Notes: generated by a model not told the origin, from the sequence alone. A DNA stretch of 64,000 nucleotides from Glycocaulis sp. (GCA_022565665.1 JAIUMI010000004.1:1-64000); one strand, 5' to 3'. Positions 1-8,287 are shown, counted from the first letter of the stretch. Translations and numbers: made by a program.

Positions 1-186
1 AAGGTTTTTGAGGTTCAGGAGATGGGCGGTGAGATATGGGGTAAAATGGACTGGGGGAAAACGCATAAGCTGAGTCTGCACGACTACGATCCAAGCAAAG
101 CCATTGTGTTCAAAGCGTATTTTACATTGAACCCCTTCAAGATTATTGGGCTCTCCAGCTTGCCTTTCAAAATTTTCATGCAGTGA
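1..186 (+). CDS. 3' end of an unknown protein (partial)
   Basis: An open frame enters from the left edge and runs 61 codons to a TGA at 184-186; the start lies outside the window. The fragment contains MGGEIWGKMDWGKTHKLSL and ends in a hydrophobic, aromatic-rich stretch (TLNPFKIIGLSSLPFKIF). I recognise no domain. Its base composition is visibly more AT-rich than everything to the right, and the codons lack the strong G/C third-position bias of the neighbours. That could mean recent acquisition or the edge of an accessory region. The absence of internal stops in an AT-rich stretch supports real coding, but the fragment is short. Confidence 0.45.
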   Translation, partial: KVFEVQEMGGEIWGKMDWGKTHKLSLHDYDPSKAIVFKAYFTLNPFKIIGLSSLPFKIFMQ

Positions 187-373
187 ATGTTATTTCGCCA
201 AGTTACATCAATGCTTTAGGGCTATCCCCGATATCTGAGACATTCAGTTTCCAGACCCACTCATAGCCAAAAGGCGCGCAACCGTGCTCGATGCGCTAGG
301 ACGCGCCGAAGAGGCGGCCAAGGCTCTGGCGTGATAGGAGAGGGCGGCTCTTCAATCTGACAGGATTCGCCCC

Positions 374-829
374 ATGCCCTTCGCCAAGCCCGCCAGTTCT
401 ATCCCTGAAAGTTCCGGCACCTCCTATCCCGCCCCGCACGATGAGCCGGTAAAGCGCCGCGCCTGGCGCGCGCTGGGCGACGCGTTCGGCCTGACCCAGT
501 TCGGGGTCAATCTGGTGCGGCTGGAGCCGGGGGTCTGGTCCTCCCAGCGCCACTGGCATGCGAAGGAGGACGAGTTTGTCTACGTGCTGTCCGGCCACCC
601 CACCCTTGTCACCGATGCGGGCGAAGAGCGCCTGTCACCCGGTGACTGTGCGGGCTTTCCGGCAGGCGTGAAGGACGGGCACCATCTGAAAAACGACAGC
701 GACGTAACAGTGGAATTCCTCGTCGTGGGCAGCCGCATCGCTGACGACCACGGTGAATATCCCGATATCGACATGGTCTTCCTGCCCGGACGGGCGGGTT
801 ATGCGACGAAGGATGGGACGCGGTATTAG
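374..829 (+). CDS. cupin domain-containing protein
   Basis: A 151-residue single-domain cupin. The two cupin motifs are visible: a His-rich first motif around RHWHAKEDEFVYVLSG (residues about 57-73) and a second around PGDCAGFPAGVKDGHHLKN (about 90-110). Together they would form a small beta-barrel with a metal site using His and Glu. No signal peptide is seen, so it is probably cytosolic. The ATG at 374 follows an AGGA about ten bases upstream. Small stand-alone cupins of this type act as metal-dependent isomerases, dioxygenases or sugar-binding proteins, and the sequence alone does not decide which. It is monocistronic, with a strong terminator just downstream. Confidence 0.85.
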   Translation: MPFAKPASSIPESSGTSYPAPHDEPVKRRAWRALGDAFGLTQFGVNLVRLEPGVWSSQRHWHAKEDEFVYVLSGHPTLVTDAGEERLSPGDCAGFPAGVKDGHHLKNDSDVTVEFLVVGSRIADDHGEYPDIDMVFLPGRAGYATKDGTRY

Positions 830-846
830 CTACGCCCACACAAAGA

Positions 847-880
847 AAAACCCCTCCGGCCCGTCGGCCGAAGGGGTTTT
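847..880. terminator. bidirectional rho-independent terminator
   Basis: A near-perfect hairpin (left arm AAAACCCCTCCGGCC, right arm GGCCGAAGGGGTTTT) is flanked by A and T runs. It lies between the converging cupin gene and cold-shock gene and can end transcription from both sides. Confidence 0.85.
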
Positions 881-933
881 CCCGTCTCAGCGTCAGCGAA
901 GCGGACTTCGCTGGCGTGATATCAAGCTGCCAA

Positions 934-1143
934 TCAGGCCGATTGCAGGTTGCCAGCGGAGAACTTGCCGCTTTTGGCGTCACGCTCTTCTTCGTAGGTT
1001 ACGCGCTGGCCCTCATTGAGAGCCGCCATGCCGGCGCGTTCCACGGCAGTGGCGTGCACAAACACGTCCTTGCCGCCATCGTCCGGCTGGATGAAGCCAT
1101 AACCTTTGGTGGTGTTGAACCACTTAACTGTTCCCGTAGCCAT
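934..1143 (-). CDS. cold-shock protein, CspA family
   Basis: A 69-residue single cold-shock domain with both nucleic-acid-binding motifs: RNP1-like KGYGFIQ at residues 13-19 and RNP2-like VFVHA at about 27-31. The N-terminal TGTVKWFN is also typical. The length matches the family (65-75 residues). Such proteins bind single-stranded RNA or DNA and act as RNA chaperones in the cytoplasm. The gene is monocistronic, read toward the shared terminator at 847-880, and preceded by a leader of roughly 140 nt that is consistent with post-transcriptional thermal control. Which Csp paralogue this is cannot be said from one gene. Confidence 0.95.
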   Translation of the reverse strand: MATGTVKWFNTTKGYGFIQPDDGGKDVFVHATAVERAGMAALNEGQRVTYEEERDAKSGKFSAGNLQSA

Positions 1144-1446
1144 GGGAGTATTCCTTTACATCAAGACATAACACGGCGCTTTCCCGATATGGGGAGTACG
1201 CCAGCGGTATCGAAGAGAGGGGATATTTCAGAGTGGCGCTCGCCTTGCGGCGGCGCGAAACCAATGCATCGGCCAAAGTTCGACGCTGCCCTTATAACGT
1301 GAATTTGCTGAGGAGGCAAAATATTTGGCAGGGCCGTAATAATTTCTAATGATTTCAGCTTGATAATTTTCACGTGCTTTTGCTGATATTGTGCCGGGGC
1401 CGGGCGTGCCGCGGCTCCTCTTTTCCGGCGTGCGATCCGGCGGTAA
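1144..1446. other. intergenic region: csp leader and divergent promoters
   Basis: This 303-base gap separates the divergent csp and tlyA genes. The left half is the probable untranslated leader of csp, a common feature of cold-shock mRNAs. The part from about 1310 to 1390 is AT-rich and presumably carries promoters for both directions. No convincing small ORF or RNA gene was seen. Confidence 0.5.
1291..1319 (-). promoter_or_regulatory. candidate sigma70-type promoter of the csp gene
   Basis: Reading the minus strand there is TTGCCT (1314-1319), a 17-base spacer and TATAAG (1291-1296). Transcription would start near 1284, giving a leader of about 140 nt before the start codon at 1143. Inferred from motif and spacing only. 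Confidence 0.5.
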
Positions 1447-2184
1447 GTGTCGGTCATGCGCGCTGATCTTTATCTCGTCACCCACGGCCATTTCGATACG
1501 CGTGCCCGCGCGCAGGCGGCGATCCATGCCGGGCGGGTGCGAGTCAACGGGGAGATCGTGCGTAAACCGTCCCAGACCATCCCCGAAGGCGTGCATATCG
1601 AGGCGGAAGCCGAACATCCCTTTGTCAGCCGGGCGGCGTTGAAGCTGGTTGCGGCATTGGAGGCATTTGCCATCGATCCCGCCGGGCGCCTCTGCCTTGA
1701 TGTGGGAAGCTCTACGGGCGGATTTACGCAAGTGCTGCTCCACGGCGGCGCGGCGAGAATTTATGCGGTCGATGTGGGCCGGGATCAGCTGCATGAAAGC
1801 CTGCGCAGTGATCCACGCCTGACCAGCCTGGAAGCGACCGATGCGCGGGCGCTGACGCGGGCCGAAATATCCGAATCGCCCTCGCTCATCGTGTGTGACG
1901 CGAGCTTCATCAGCCTTGCCAAACTGCTGAGCGTCCCTTTGTCGCTAGCGGCGGATAACGCGGATTTGATCGCGCTCTACAAGCCGCAATTCGAGGTCGG
2001 CCGCGACCATATCGGCAAGGGCGGGATCGTGCGCCCCGATGCGCCTGTTCAGGAGGCGCTGGACGCTTTTACCCACTGGCTGGGCGGGCAGGGCTGGCAG
2101 GTAGTGGACACAATGCCTAGTCCCGTCACTGGCGCAGACGGCAATCTGGAATATCTGGTGCATGCGCGAAAGCGCAGCCGATAA
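1447..2184 (+). CDS. tlyA: TlyA-family rRNA 2'-O-methyltransferase (S4 + FtsJ domains)
   Basis: A 245-residue protein with an N-terminal S4 RNA-binding domain (residues about 1-55, RADLYLVTHGHFDTRARAQ) followed by an FtsJ/RrmJ Rossmann methyltransferase domain. The SAM-binding loop is CLDVGSSTGGFTQVLL (about 80-95). Candidate K-D-K-E catalytic residues are Lys in SRAALKL, Asp in CDASFISL, Lys in LIALYKPQFE and Glu in NLEYLVHA. TlyA proteins 2'-O-methylate ribosomal RNA cytidines (16S and/or 23S), and some homologues are annotated as hemolysins for historical reasons. The full length and intact motifs suggest an active enzyme. It stands alone upstream of the mrp operon. Confidence 0.9.
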   Translation: MSVMRADLYLVTHGHFDTRARAQAAIHAGRVRVNGEIVRKPSQTIPEGVHIEAEAEHPFVSRAALKLVAALEAFAIDPAGRLCLDVGSSTGGFTQVLLHGGAARIYAVDVGRDQLHESLRSDPRLTSLEATDARALTRAEISESPSLIVCDASFISLAKLLSVPLSLAADNADLIALYKPQFEVGRDHIGKGGIVRPDAPVQEALDAFTHWLGGQGWQVVDTMPSPVTGADGNLEYLVHARKRSR

Positions 2185-2216
2185 CCCCATTGCCGATACG
2201 GCTTTCACAATAAGGA

Positions 2217-2245
2217 TTGACGCTGCAAGCGTTGATTTGCTTAAC
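2217..2245 (+). promoter_or_regulatory. candidate promoter of the mrp operon
   Basis: TTGACG (2217-2222), a 17-base spacer and CTTAAC (2240-2245) lie about 50 bases upstream of the mrpA start. The -35 is good and the -10 is weak. No experimental support is implied. Confidence 0.4.
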
Positions 2246-2294
2246 ACACGCCCATCCCGCCTAGCCTGTTCATCCCAATTTCGCCGGAGGCCCG

Positions 2295-4610
2295 ATGTCG
2301 CCTGTCTGGTTCGTGATAATCGCAGGCCTGAGTGCGCTGCTTGCTGCGCCGGTCGCCCGCCTTACCGGGCGGTTTGCCGGTCCCGTGCTGGCGCTGGTCC
2401 CGGCCTTCCTGTTTGTCTCGCTATTGCAGCAGGCCCCGGATGTGGCGGGCGGTGTGGCGATTTTGCAGATCATCGAGTGGGTGCCGGCTTTCGGCGTCAA
2501 TCTCGGTTTCCGGCTGGACGGATTCTCGCTGCTCTTTTCGCTCCTGATCACCGGTATCGGCACGCTGGTGGTGATCTATGCGGGCAGCTATTTCTCCGGC
2601 GATGAGGCGAAGGACCGGGGCCGCTTCCTCGGTTTCATCCTGCTTTTCATGATGGCGATGCTCGGCACGGTGCTGGCCGATGATCTCATCATGCTTTTCG
2701 TCTTCTGGGAGACGACCAGCCTGGTGTCCTTCTTCCTGATCGGCTTCAAACACGAGGACGCCAAGGCCCGTAAAGCCGCGCTGCAATCGCTTGTGGTGAC
2801 GGCGGGGGGTGGTCTGGCCCTGCTCGGCGGCATCATCATTCTGGGCCTGACAGCCGGTACGTTCTCGCTGGCCGAGATCACGGCGCAGGCCCCGCAGATC
2901 GCGGCGCACCCGGCCTTCCCGGCGATCATCGTGCTGGTGCTGATCGGCTGCTTTGCCAAGTCCGCCCAGTTCCCCTTCCATTTCTGGCTGCCCAACGCCA
3001 TGGCCGCGCCGACGCCTGCGAGCGCCTATCTGCACTCGGCCACCATGGTGAAGCTCGGCGTCTACCTGCTCGCCCGTTTTGACACCGGGTTTGGCGATTT
3101 CGCGGTTTTCTACGCCCCGCTCATCGTGTTTGGCGGCGTGACCATGCTGATCTCGGCCTATGCCGTGATGCGATCCAGCGGCTTCAAGGCGGTGCTCGCC
3201 TGGTCGACCGTGTGTTCGCTGGCAACGCTCGTCCTGCTGGTGGGCGTGCCAGGCGAGGCGGGGGTGAAGGCCACAATCGGTTTCCTCGTCGCCCACGCGC
3301 TCTACAAGGCCGCGCTCTTCTTCGCGGCAGGTCAGGTGATCCAGTCCACCCATCAGTATGAGCTGGCGCGCCTTGGCGGGCTGAAGTTCAAGCTGCCCAT
3401 CACCGCGATTGCGAGCCTTCTGGCCGCCATCTCGATGGCCGGTGTGCCCTTCTTCCTCGGCTATAAGGCGAAAGACCTGTTCATCACCGCTGCCCTCGAT
3501 GGCGGGGACTGGGCGATCTGGCTCACCTTCACCGCGCTTGCGAGCTCGGCCGTGATGACGGCGGTCGCGGGTCTCGCGGCGCTGCGCCCCTTCTTCATCA
3601 AGCCACCCTATGGCGAGGTGAAGCTCTATGAGGGCGAGCGGTATGGCATGGCCCTGCCGCCGCTGGTGCTGGGCACGCTGGGCCTTGTGATCGGCGTTCT
3701 GCCCTTCCTCGCCTGGGAGCCCATCCTGATCCCGGCCATGGCGGCCCTGCATGGCAGCGCGGTGGAACTGACCGTTGTCGCCCTGCCGAGCCTGGGCTTC
3801 AAATTCCTGATTACGCTGGGCCTTCTGGCCGCCGGTGGCGCGCTGGTCTGGCTGTGGCTGCGCCTGTTCAGCGATCCTGACAAGCTCAGGCCCAATCAGG
3901 TCTGGGCCGATCTTGGATATTGGCAGATCATGAGCTGGCTGGACCGGGCCGCCGCGATGAGCGCGCGCCTGTTACAGCGCGGATCCCTGCGCAGCTATAT
4001 CTACATCACGCTCGGCGTGTCCTCGGTGGCGCTGCTTCTGGCGCTGGCCGGTTTCAGCGGCGAGATGATCGAAGTCGCTGCCGCTGCGCCGCTGCGTCCT
4101 TACATGATCATCGTGCTGGCGCTTCTGGTGATCGGCTGCGCGGTTGCAGCCTTTGCCCGCTCGGTGCTGATCTCCATCATCGGGGTTGGCGTGGTCGGCT
4201 ACACCATGGCGGTGCTGTTCCTGATGAATGGCGCGCCGGACGTGGCCTTCACCCAGTTCACTGTGGAGACGCTCTCCATCGTCATCCTGCTGGCCGTGCT
4301 GCTGCGCATCTCGCTCGCTCCGGCACCGGCCAAATCGCTGCTGAAGCGCCCGCTGGCGATCTTCATTTCCGCTGCGTTCGGCATTGCCTGCGGGCTGGGC
4401 GTGATGGCGATGAATATTCTGCCCTTCGACCGGCGCATCTCCGACTGGTTCGGCGAGGCGAGCTATGTCGAGGCGCAGGGGCGCAATGTCGTGAACGTGA
4501 TCCTGGTCGACTTCCGTGCGCTCGACACGCTGGGCGAGATCGCGGTCGTTGCATTTGCCACGCTGGCGGTCTGGGCGCTGCTGCGCCGCCGCGAGAAAGA
4601 GGAGAAATAG
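2295..4610 (+). CDS. mrpA: Mrp-type Na+(cation)/H+ antiporter subunit A
   Basis: A 771-residue polytopic membrane protein of the MrpA/NuoL family. The N-terminal two thirds carry the complex-I-like antiporter core. Glu139 (in FVFWETTSLVSF) matches the conserved charged residue of TM5, and the stretch AKSAQFPFHFWLPNAM matches the conserved Lys/His helix. The C-terminal part (from about residue 590) is the extra MrpA-specific region, ending in a cytoplasmic Arg/Glu-rich tail. The ATG at 2295 has GGAGG six to seven bases upstream. It is the first gene of a seven-gene operon encoding a hetero-oligomeric antiporter that exports Na+ (or other cations) in exchange for protons, supporting salt and alkali tolerance. 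Length and order are normal for the family. Confidence 0.93.
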   Translation: MSPVWFVIIAGLSALLAAPVARLTGRFAGPVLALVPAFLFVSLLQQAPDVAGGVAILQIIEWVPAFGVNLGFRLDGFSLLFSLLITGIGTLVVIYAGSYFSGDEAKDRGRFLGFILLFMMAMLGTVLADDLIMLFVFWETTSLVSFFLIGFKHEDAKARKAALQSLVVTAGGGLALLGGIIILGLTAGTFSLAEITAQAPQIAAHPAFPAIIVLVLIGCFAKSAQFPFHFWLPNAMAAPTPASAYLHSATMVKLGVYLLARFDTGFGDFAVFYAPLIVFGGVTMLISAYAVMRSSGFKAVLAWSTVCSLATLVLLVGVPGEAGVKATIGFLVAHALYKAALFFAAGQVIQSTHQYELARLGGLKFKLPITAIASLLAAISMAGVPFFLGYKAKDLFITAALDGGDWAIWLTFTALASSAVMTAVAGLAALRPFFIKPPYGEVKLYEGERYGMALPPLVLGTLGLVIGVLPFLAWEPILIPAMAALHGSAVELTVVALPSLGFKFLITLGLLAAGGALVWLWLRLFSDPDKLRPNQVWADLGYWQIMSWLDRAAAMSARLLQRGSLRSYIYITLGVSSVALLLALAGFSGEMIEVAAAAPLRPYMIIVLALLVIGCAVAAFARSVLISIIGVGVVGYTMAVLFLMNGAPDVAFTQFTVETLSIVILLAVLLRISLAPAPAKSLLKRPLAIFISAAFGIACGLGVMAMNILPFDRRISDWFGEASYVEAQGRNVVNVILVDFRALDTLGEIAVVAFATLAVWALLRRREKEEK

Positions 4611-4613
4611 GCC

Positions 4614-5048
4614 ATGCAGTCTGTCATCCTCAACGCGCTGGCGCGCTTGTTCTTCGTCGCCATGGCGATCTTCTCGCTCTTCATCCTCCTGCGCGGACAT
4701 GACGAGCCGGGCGGCGGCTTTATTGGCGGACTGGCCGCGGCGTCCGCCTACACGGTCGTCACGCTAGCCTTTGGAACCGACACCGCGCGCAAATGGCTCA
4801 TCCTGCACCCGGTGGTGCTGATGGGGGTGGGCCTGTTCTGCGCGATCCTCTCCGGCCTGCCGCCCCTGATCGGGGACTTTGGCGGCTTCCTCTACCATTT
4901 GTGGTGGGAGGGCCAGATCGGCTTTCTGGAGCTGAAGCTCGGCACCACGCTCATCTTCGATATCGGAGTGTATTTCGTGGTTGTCGGCGGCGTGCTCTCC
5001 ATCCTGTTCCGCATGTATGAGACCGGCGCGGAGGAGGCAGGCCAATGA
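4614..5048 (+). CDS. mrpB: Mrp antiporter subunit B
   Basis: A 144-residue membrane protein with four predicted hydrophobic segments and the MrpB signature region [18 protein letters not shown] near residues 22-41. It begins three bases after mrpA and overlaps mrpC by four bases, so it is translationally coupled. It is a small membrane subunit needed to assemble the Mrp complex; no catalytic residue is assigned. The size matches family members. Confidence 0.92.
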   Translation: MQSVILNALARLFFVAMAIFSLFILLRGHDEPGGGFIGGLAAASAYTVVTLAFGTDTARKWLILHPVVLMGVGLFCAILSGLPPLIGDFGGFLYHLWWEGQIGFLELKLGTTLIFDIGVYFVVVGGVLSILFRMYETGAEEAGQ

Positions 5049-5440
5049 TCGTATTCTACGCCATAGCCGTGGCCTGCATCATGGCCGCCGGCATCTATCT
5101 GATGCTGGACCGCAATGTGATCCGCATCGTGCTGGGTACGGCGCTGATCGCGACCGGCGTCAATCTCGTCCTGTTCCTGGCAGGCCGTCTCGGCCCGACC
5201 GATCCGGCCATCATTCCCGCCGGCACCTACGTGCTGGCCGAAGGGGCGGGCAACCCGCTGCCCCAGGCACTGGTGCTGACGGCGATCGTGATCGGCTTTG
5301 CCCTTCTGGCGCTGGCGGCCATCGTTGCCTACGAGGCCACGCGCACGCTCGGCACGGTCAATGCCGAGGATATGACGGCCGCGCGCGAGGAGGGTGATCC
5401 CTTCACCGGTGAGGACGAGGAAGGGAGCGAGACCCGCTGA
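5045..5440 (+). CDS. mrpC: Mrp antiporter subunit C (NuoK-like)
   Basis: A 131-residue protein with three transmembrane segments, homologous to complex I subunit NuoK. Typical stretches are [20 protein letters not shown] and the helix ending [17 protein letters not shown]-like (here [20 protein letters not shown]). The tail is acidic and hydrophilic ([15 protein letters not shown]). It overlaps mrpB by four bases and its stop overlaps the mrpD start by one base. It forms part of the antiporter membrane core beside MrpA and MrpD. Confidence 0.93.
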   Translation: MIVFYAIAVACIMAAGIYLMLDRNVIRIVLGTALIATGVNLVLFLAGRLGPTDPAIIPAGTYVLAEGAGNPLPQALVLTAIVIGFALLALAAIVAYEATRTLGTVNAEDMTAAREEGDPFTGEDEEGSETR

Positions 5441-6936
5441 TGAGCGCGAACATTCTTGTCATTCTGCCCATCGTGGTGCCGCTGATCGCGGCTGGCCTGT
5501 GCGCCGTGCTGTGGCTGCGCCCGACCCTGCAGCGCTGGGCGACGCTCGCCGGCATGGTGGCTCTGGCCGCATCCGCCTTCGGCCTGCTTCTGGCCGTGAT
5601 GGAGCAGGGCGTGCTGGCGACCCAGCCGGGCAACTGGGCGGCTCCGTTCGGCATTTCGGTCGTCGCCGATCCGCTTTCCGCGCTTGGTGTGGCTGCGGCC
5701 TCGCTCGTCGCGCTGGCTGTCGCGGTCTATGCCTTCCGGGGTGTGGACACCAACGCCCTGCATGGCGGCTTCTTCCCGCTCTTCTGCGGCCTGATGGTGG
5801 GGGTGAACGGCTCCTTCCTGACCGGTGACATCTTCAACCTCTATGTCTGGTTTGAAGTCCTGCTGGTCTGCGCCATCGGCCTGCTGGTGGTGCATCGCGA
5901 GGGCGTCAATCTTGATGCGGCAGTGAAGTACGCGGCGCTGAACCTCTTTGGCACGATCCTGTTCCTGACCGGTGTCGCCTTCGTCTACGGCTCCACCGGC
6001 ACGCTGAATTTTGCCGAACTTTCCACCATCCTGCCCGCCATGGAAGTGACGCCCGGCATCACCTTCGCTCTGGTGCTGTTCCTGCTGGCGCTGGGTGTGA
6101 AGGCGGCGGCCTTCCCGCTCTTCTTCTGGCTGCCGATTGCCTATCACACGGCCCCGCCCGTGGTGTCGGCGCTGTTTGGCGCGCTGCTGACCAAGGTCGG
6201 CATCTATGCGGCGATGCGCGTCTTCATGCTGCTCTATCAGGGCGCGACGGGTACGATTGGCGATGTGGTGATCTTCGCCGCTGCCGTGACCATGATCGCC
6301 GGTGCCATCGCCGCACTCGCCCAGAGCGATATCCGGCGCATGCTGGCTTTCCTGATTGTGTCGGGCATGGGCTATCTGATGATGGGGCTCGCCCTGTCGA
6401 CACCGGAAGGCCTGAGTGCGGCCAGCTTCTACCTGATCCACGATATTCTGGTGAAGGCGGCCGTCTTCCTGCTCGCCGGTATCGTGATCTATGCCACTGG
6501 CTCGGCGGATCTTCGCAAGATTGGCGGGCTGATCCGCAGCCATCCGGTCCTTGCCGTGATCTTCCTCGGTGCCGGCCTGTCGCTCGCCGGTCTGCCGCCC
6601 TTCTCCGGCTTCTGGGGCAAGGTGGTGATCGCCGATGCGGCCTTTGCCGGCAATGAACCGGTGCTGGGCGGGATCGCGCTCGGTGTCGGCCTGATCACCC
6701 TGATGTGCGTGGCGAAAATCTGGATGGAGGCCTTCTGGAAGGCCGCGCCGGAGGGCATGGCGCTCAACACCGCGCGCGTACCGCTCGTCCTGATGGTACC
6801 TGCCGCCGGGCTGACGCTTATCAGCCTCGTTATCGGGCTTTATGCCGAGCCGCTGATCGAGCTGGCGGGGCTGGCCGGGCAGGGGCTTGCTGATCCGTCG
6901 GCCTATGCCGAAGGTGTGCTGGGAGGCCAGCCATGA
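5440..6936 (+). CDS. mrpD: Mrp antiporter subunit D (NuoM/N-like)
   Basis: A 498-residue polytopic protein of the proton-conducting antiporter family (NuoL/M/N, Pfam Proton_antipo_M). Glu139 in NLYVWFEVLLVCAIGLL corresponds to the conserved TM5 glutamate. A conserved Lys-containing helix (VKAAAFPLFFWLPIAYH) and the broken-helix region around LIHDILVKAAVFLLAG are also present. About 14 hydrophobic segments are seen. Start and stop overlap those of mrpC and mrpE. It is the second large antiporter subunit; motif residues are intact. Confidence 0.94.
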   Translation: MSANILVILPIVVPLIAAGLCAVLWLRPTLQRWATLAGMVALAASAFGLLLAVMEQGVLATQPGNWAAPFGISVVADPLSALGVAAASLVALAVAVYAFRGVDTNALHGGFFPLFCGLMVGVNGSFLTGDIFNLYVWFEVLLVCAIGLLVVHREGVNLDAAVKYAALNLFGTILFLTGVAFVYGSTGTLNFAELSTILPAMEVTPGITFALVLFLLALGVKAAAFPLFFWLPIAYHTAPPVVSALFGALLTKVGIYAAMRVFMLLYQGATGTIGDVVIFAAAVTMIAGAIAALAQSDIRRMLAFLIVSGMGYLMMGLALSTPEGLSAASFYLIHDILVKAAVFLLAGIVIYATGSADLRKIGGLIRSHPVLAVIFLGAGLSLAGLPPFSGFWGKVVIADAAFAGNEPVLGGIALGVGLITLMCVAKIWMEAFWKAAPEGMALNTARVPLVLMVPAAGLTLISLVIGLYAEPLIELAGLAGQGLADPSAYAEGVLGGQP

Positions 6937-7277
6937 CATTGTTGCGCTTGCCCTTCAAACTGCTGATCTGGCTGCAGCTGGCGGCGATCTTCCTGATCGA
7001 GCTGGTGAAGTCCTCGCTCTCCGTAGCCTGGGCGGTGGTCAATCCGCGTATCGAGCTCAACCCGGCCATCATCGCGGTGCCGCTGGACCTGAAGAGCGAC
7101 ATCCATATCGCGACGCTCGCCAATCTGGTCTCGCTTACCCCCGGCACCACCTCGCTGCATGTCAGCGATGACCGCAAGACGCTCTATGTCCACGCGCTCG
7201 ACTGTACCGATCCTGACGCCACGATTTCCGGCATCAAGACGACGTTCGAGAGCATCCTTCTGAAGTCGGAGGCCTGA
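6933..7277 (+). CDS. mrpE: Mrp antiporter subunit E (short form)
   Basis: A 114-residue protein with one clear N-terminal transmembrane segment (about residues 8-28) followed by the conserved soluble domain with the core VNPRIELNPAIIAVPLDLKS, then the TLANLVSLTPGT region and YVHALD. Classical MrpE proteins are about 150-165 residues with extra N-terminal helices, so this copy lacks roughly the first 45 residues. The ATG overlaps the mrpD stop by four bases, leaving no room for a longer start without deep overlap. This looks like a natural short form rather than a truncation by mutation. Confidence 0.88.
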   Translation: MTLLRLPFKLLIWLQLAAIFLIELVKSSLSVAWAVVNPRIELNPAIIAVPLDLKSDIHIATLANLVSLTPGTTSLHVSDDRKTLYVHALDCTDPDATISGIKTTFESILLKSEA

Positions 7278-7281
7278 ACCA

Positions 7282-7554
7282 ATGATCCCTGATCTTCTGG
7301 CCACCCATCTCCTGATCGGCCTCGTGCTGGGCCTGCTCCTGACCGGCATCCGCCTGGTCATCGGGCCGGGCGTGGCAGACCGCTTCGTGGCGCTGGACAT
7401 GATGACGGTGCTGGCCATCGGCATCACCGCGCTGACGACGCTTGTCACCGGGCGCAAGGAATTTCTTGATATCGGGCTCGGCCTTGCCGTGACCGGCTTT
7501 ATCGCGACCGCCGCGCTCGCCGTGTTCCTCGAGCGCAAGGAGGGCGACCAATGA
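7282..7554 (+). CDS. mrpF: Mrp antiporter subunit F
   Basis: A 90-residue protein with three hydrophobic segments. The conserved MrpF core IRLVIGPGVADRFVALDMM (about residues 24-42) is present, followed by the TALTTLVTGRKEFLDIGLGL region. It starts four bases after mrpE and overlaps mrpG by four bases. It is a small membrane subunit of the complex; MrpF has been linked to cholate/Na+ efflux in some bacteria. Length is normal. Confidence 0.93.
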   Translation: MIPDLLATHLLIGLVLGLLLTGIRLVIGPGVADRFVALDMMTVLAIGITALTTLVTGRKEFLDIGLGLAVTGFIATAALAVFLERKEGDQ

Positions 7555-7994
7555 TCCGCGATGTCATTGCCATGGCGCTGATGTTTGGCGGCATCGCCTT
7601 TCTGCTGATCGCGGCGATTGGCGTTTTCCGCCTGCCTGATCCCTTCCTGCGCCTGCACGCCTCCACCAAGGCCGGTACGCTGGGGGCGGGCCTGCTGGTC
7701 GCCGGTGTTGCTGTGGCCTTCCGCGAGGAAAATATCGGTTTCACCGCTGCGGGCATTATCATCTTCCTGCTGGCGACACTGCCTGTGGCTGGCCATCTGC
7801 TTGGCCGCGCGACCTATGTATCCGGGGCCGACTTCGTGATGAAGGAGGGCAATGACGCGCTGAAAGGCAAGCTGAAGCGCGCCGAGGCCTCGCTGGAAGT
7901 GCGTCTCGCGGGCCGCAGCCCGGACCCGGCCCTCCCGGACCCTGAAAAATCAAAAGCGGCCGATGAAAAGGCCAAGGTGAAAACCGGGAAATAG
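7551..7994 (+). CDS. mrpG: Mrp antiporter subunit G
   Basis: A 147-residue protein with three transmembrane segments and the MrpG/PhaG signature FRLPDPFLRLHASTKAGTLG near residues 25-45. An extended charged cytoplasmic tail, rich in Lys and Glu/Asp (about residues 95-147), is longer than in many homologues and probably disordered. It is the last gene of the operon and is followed directly by a strong intrinsic terminator. Confidence 0.92.
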   Translation: MIRDVIAMALMFGGIAFLLIAAIGVFRLPDPFLRLHASTKAGTLGAGLLVAGVAVAFREENIGFTAAGIIIFLLATLPVAGHLLGRATYVSGADFVMKEGNDALKGKLKRAEASLEVRLAGRSPDPALPDPEKSKAADEKAKVKTGK

Positions 7995-7999
7995 ACAAT

Positions 8000-8027
8000 G
8001 GGCGGCTCTGATGAGCCGCCCTTTTTT
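8000..8027 (+). terminator. rho-independent terminator of the mrp operon
   Basis: A perfect nine-base stem (GGGCGGCTC / GAGCCGCCC) with a TGAT loop is followed by six T. It lies five bases after the mrpG stop codon. Confidence 0.93.
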
Positions 8028-8094
8028 GTTGATGCTCCGGGGCCTCTGCCCGTTCGGGCTTGCGGCGCTGCGGGCGCGCGTAGTCTTTAGTTCC

Positions 8095-8273
8095 GCAGCC
8101 CATCCGGGCTGCGATGTTCCGCGAAAAGTCGCGGGCGGCCGTTCGGCCTAGCGCCCCCTGGCGGGGGCTGGACTGGCACCCCGGCGCGTAGCGCCGCAAG
8201 CGCGAGCCCCGATCAAGCCGAGGACAGGCCGCGCGTCGGGCACTTTTGCCCGCAGTGAAGCCCGGATGGGCTG
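8095..8273. repeat. palindromic intergenic element
   Basis: The 14-base sequence AGCCCATCCGGGCT (8097-8110) recurs as its exact reverse complement at 8259-8272, bracketing about 150 bases full of smaller palindromes (for example GCAGCCC/GGGCTGC at 8095-8112, a CCCCC/GGGGG hairpin near 8152-8169, and GGGCA/TGCCC at 8238-8251). It looks like a dispersed palindromic element rather than coding DNA. Only one copy is in the window, so its repeat status is an inference. Confidence 0.5.
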
Positions 8274-8287
8274 AGCATCACTAAAAC

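Noticed and set aside
219-342. Possible 3' remnant with a TPR-like sequence (LDALGRAEEAAKALA)
   Set aside because: Only about 31 codons between stops, no start or ribosome site, and no neighbour to continue it; too short to call a pseudogene.
2421-3752. A 443-codon open frame antisense to mrpA
   Set aside because: It is a shadow of high third-position GC: its translation is rich in Arg, Gln, His and Gly with no domain, and the sense strand is a certain mrpA.
5329-6939. A 536-codon open frame antisense to mrpC/mrpD
   Set aside because: Same composition artefact; the opposite strand encodes mrpD with intact conserved residues.
7759-8199. Minus-strand open frame covering the palindromic spacer
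   Set aside because: It runs through the mrp terminator and the hairpin-rich element into mrpG; composition is Arg/Pro/Ala-rich and not protein-like.
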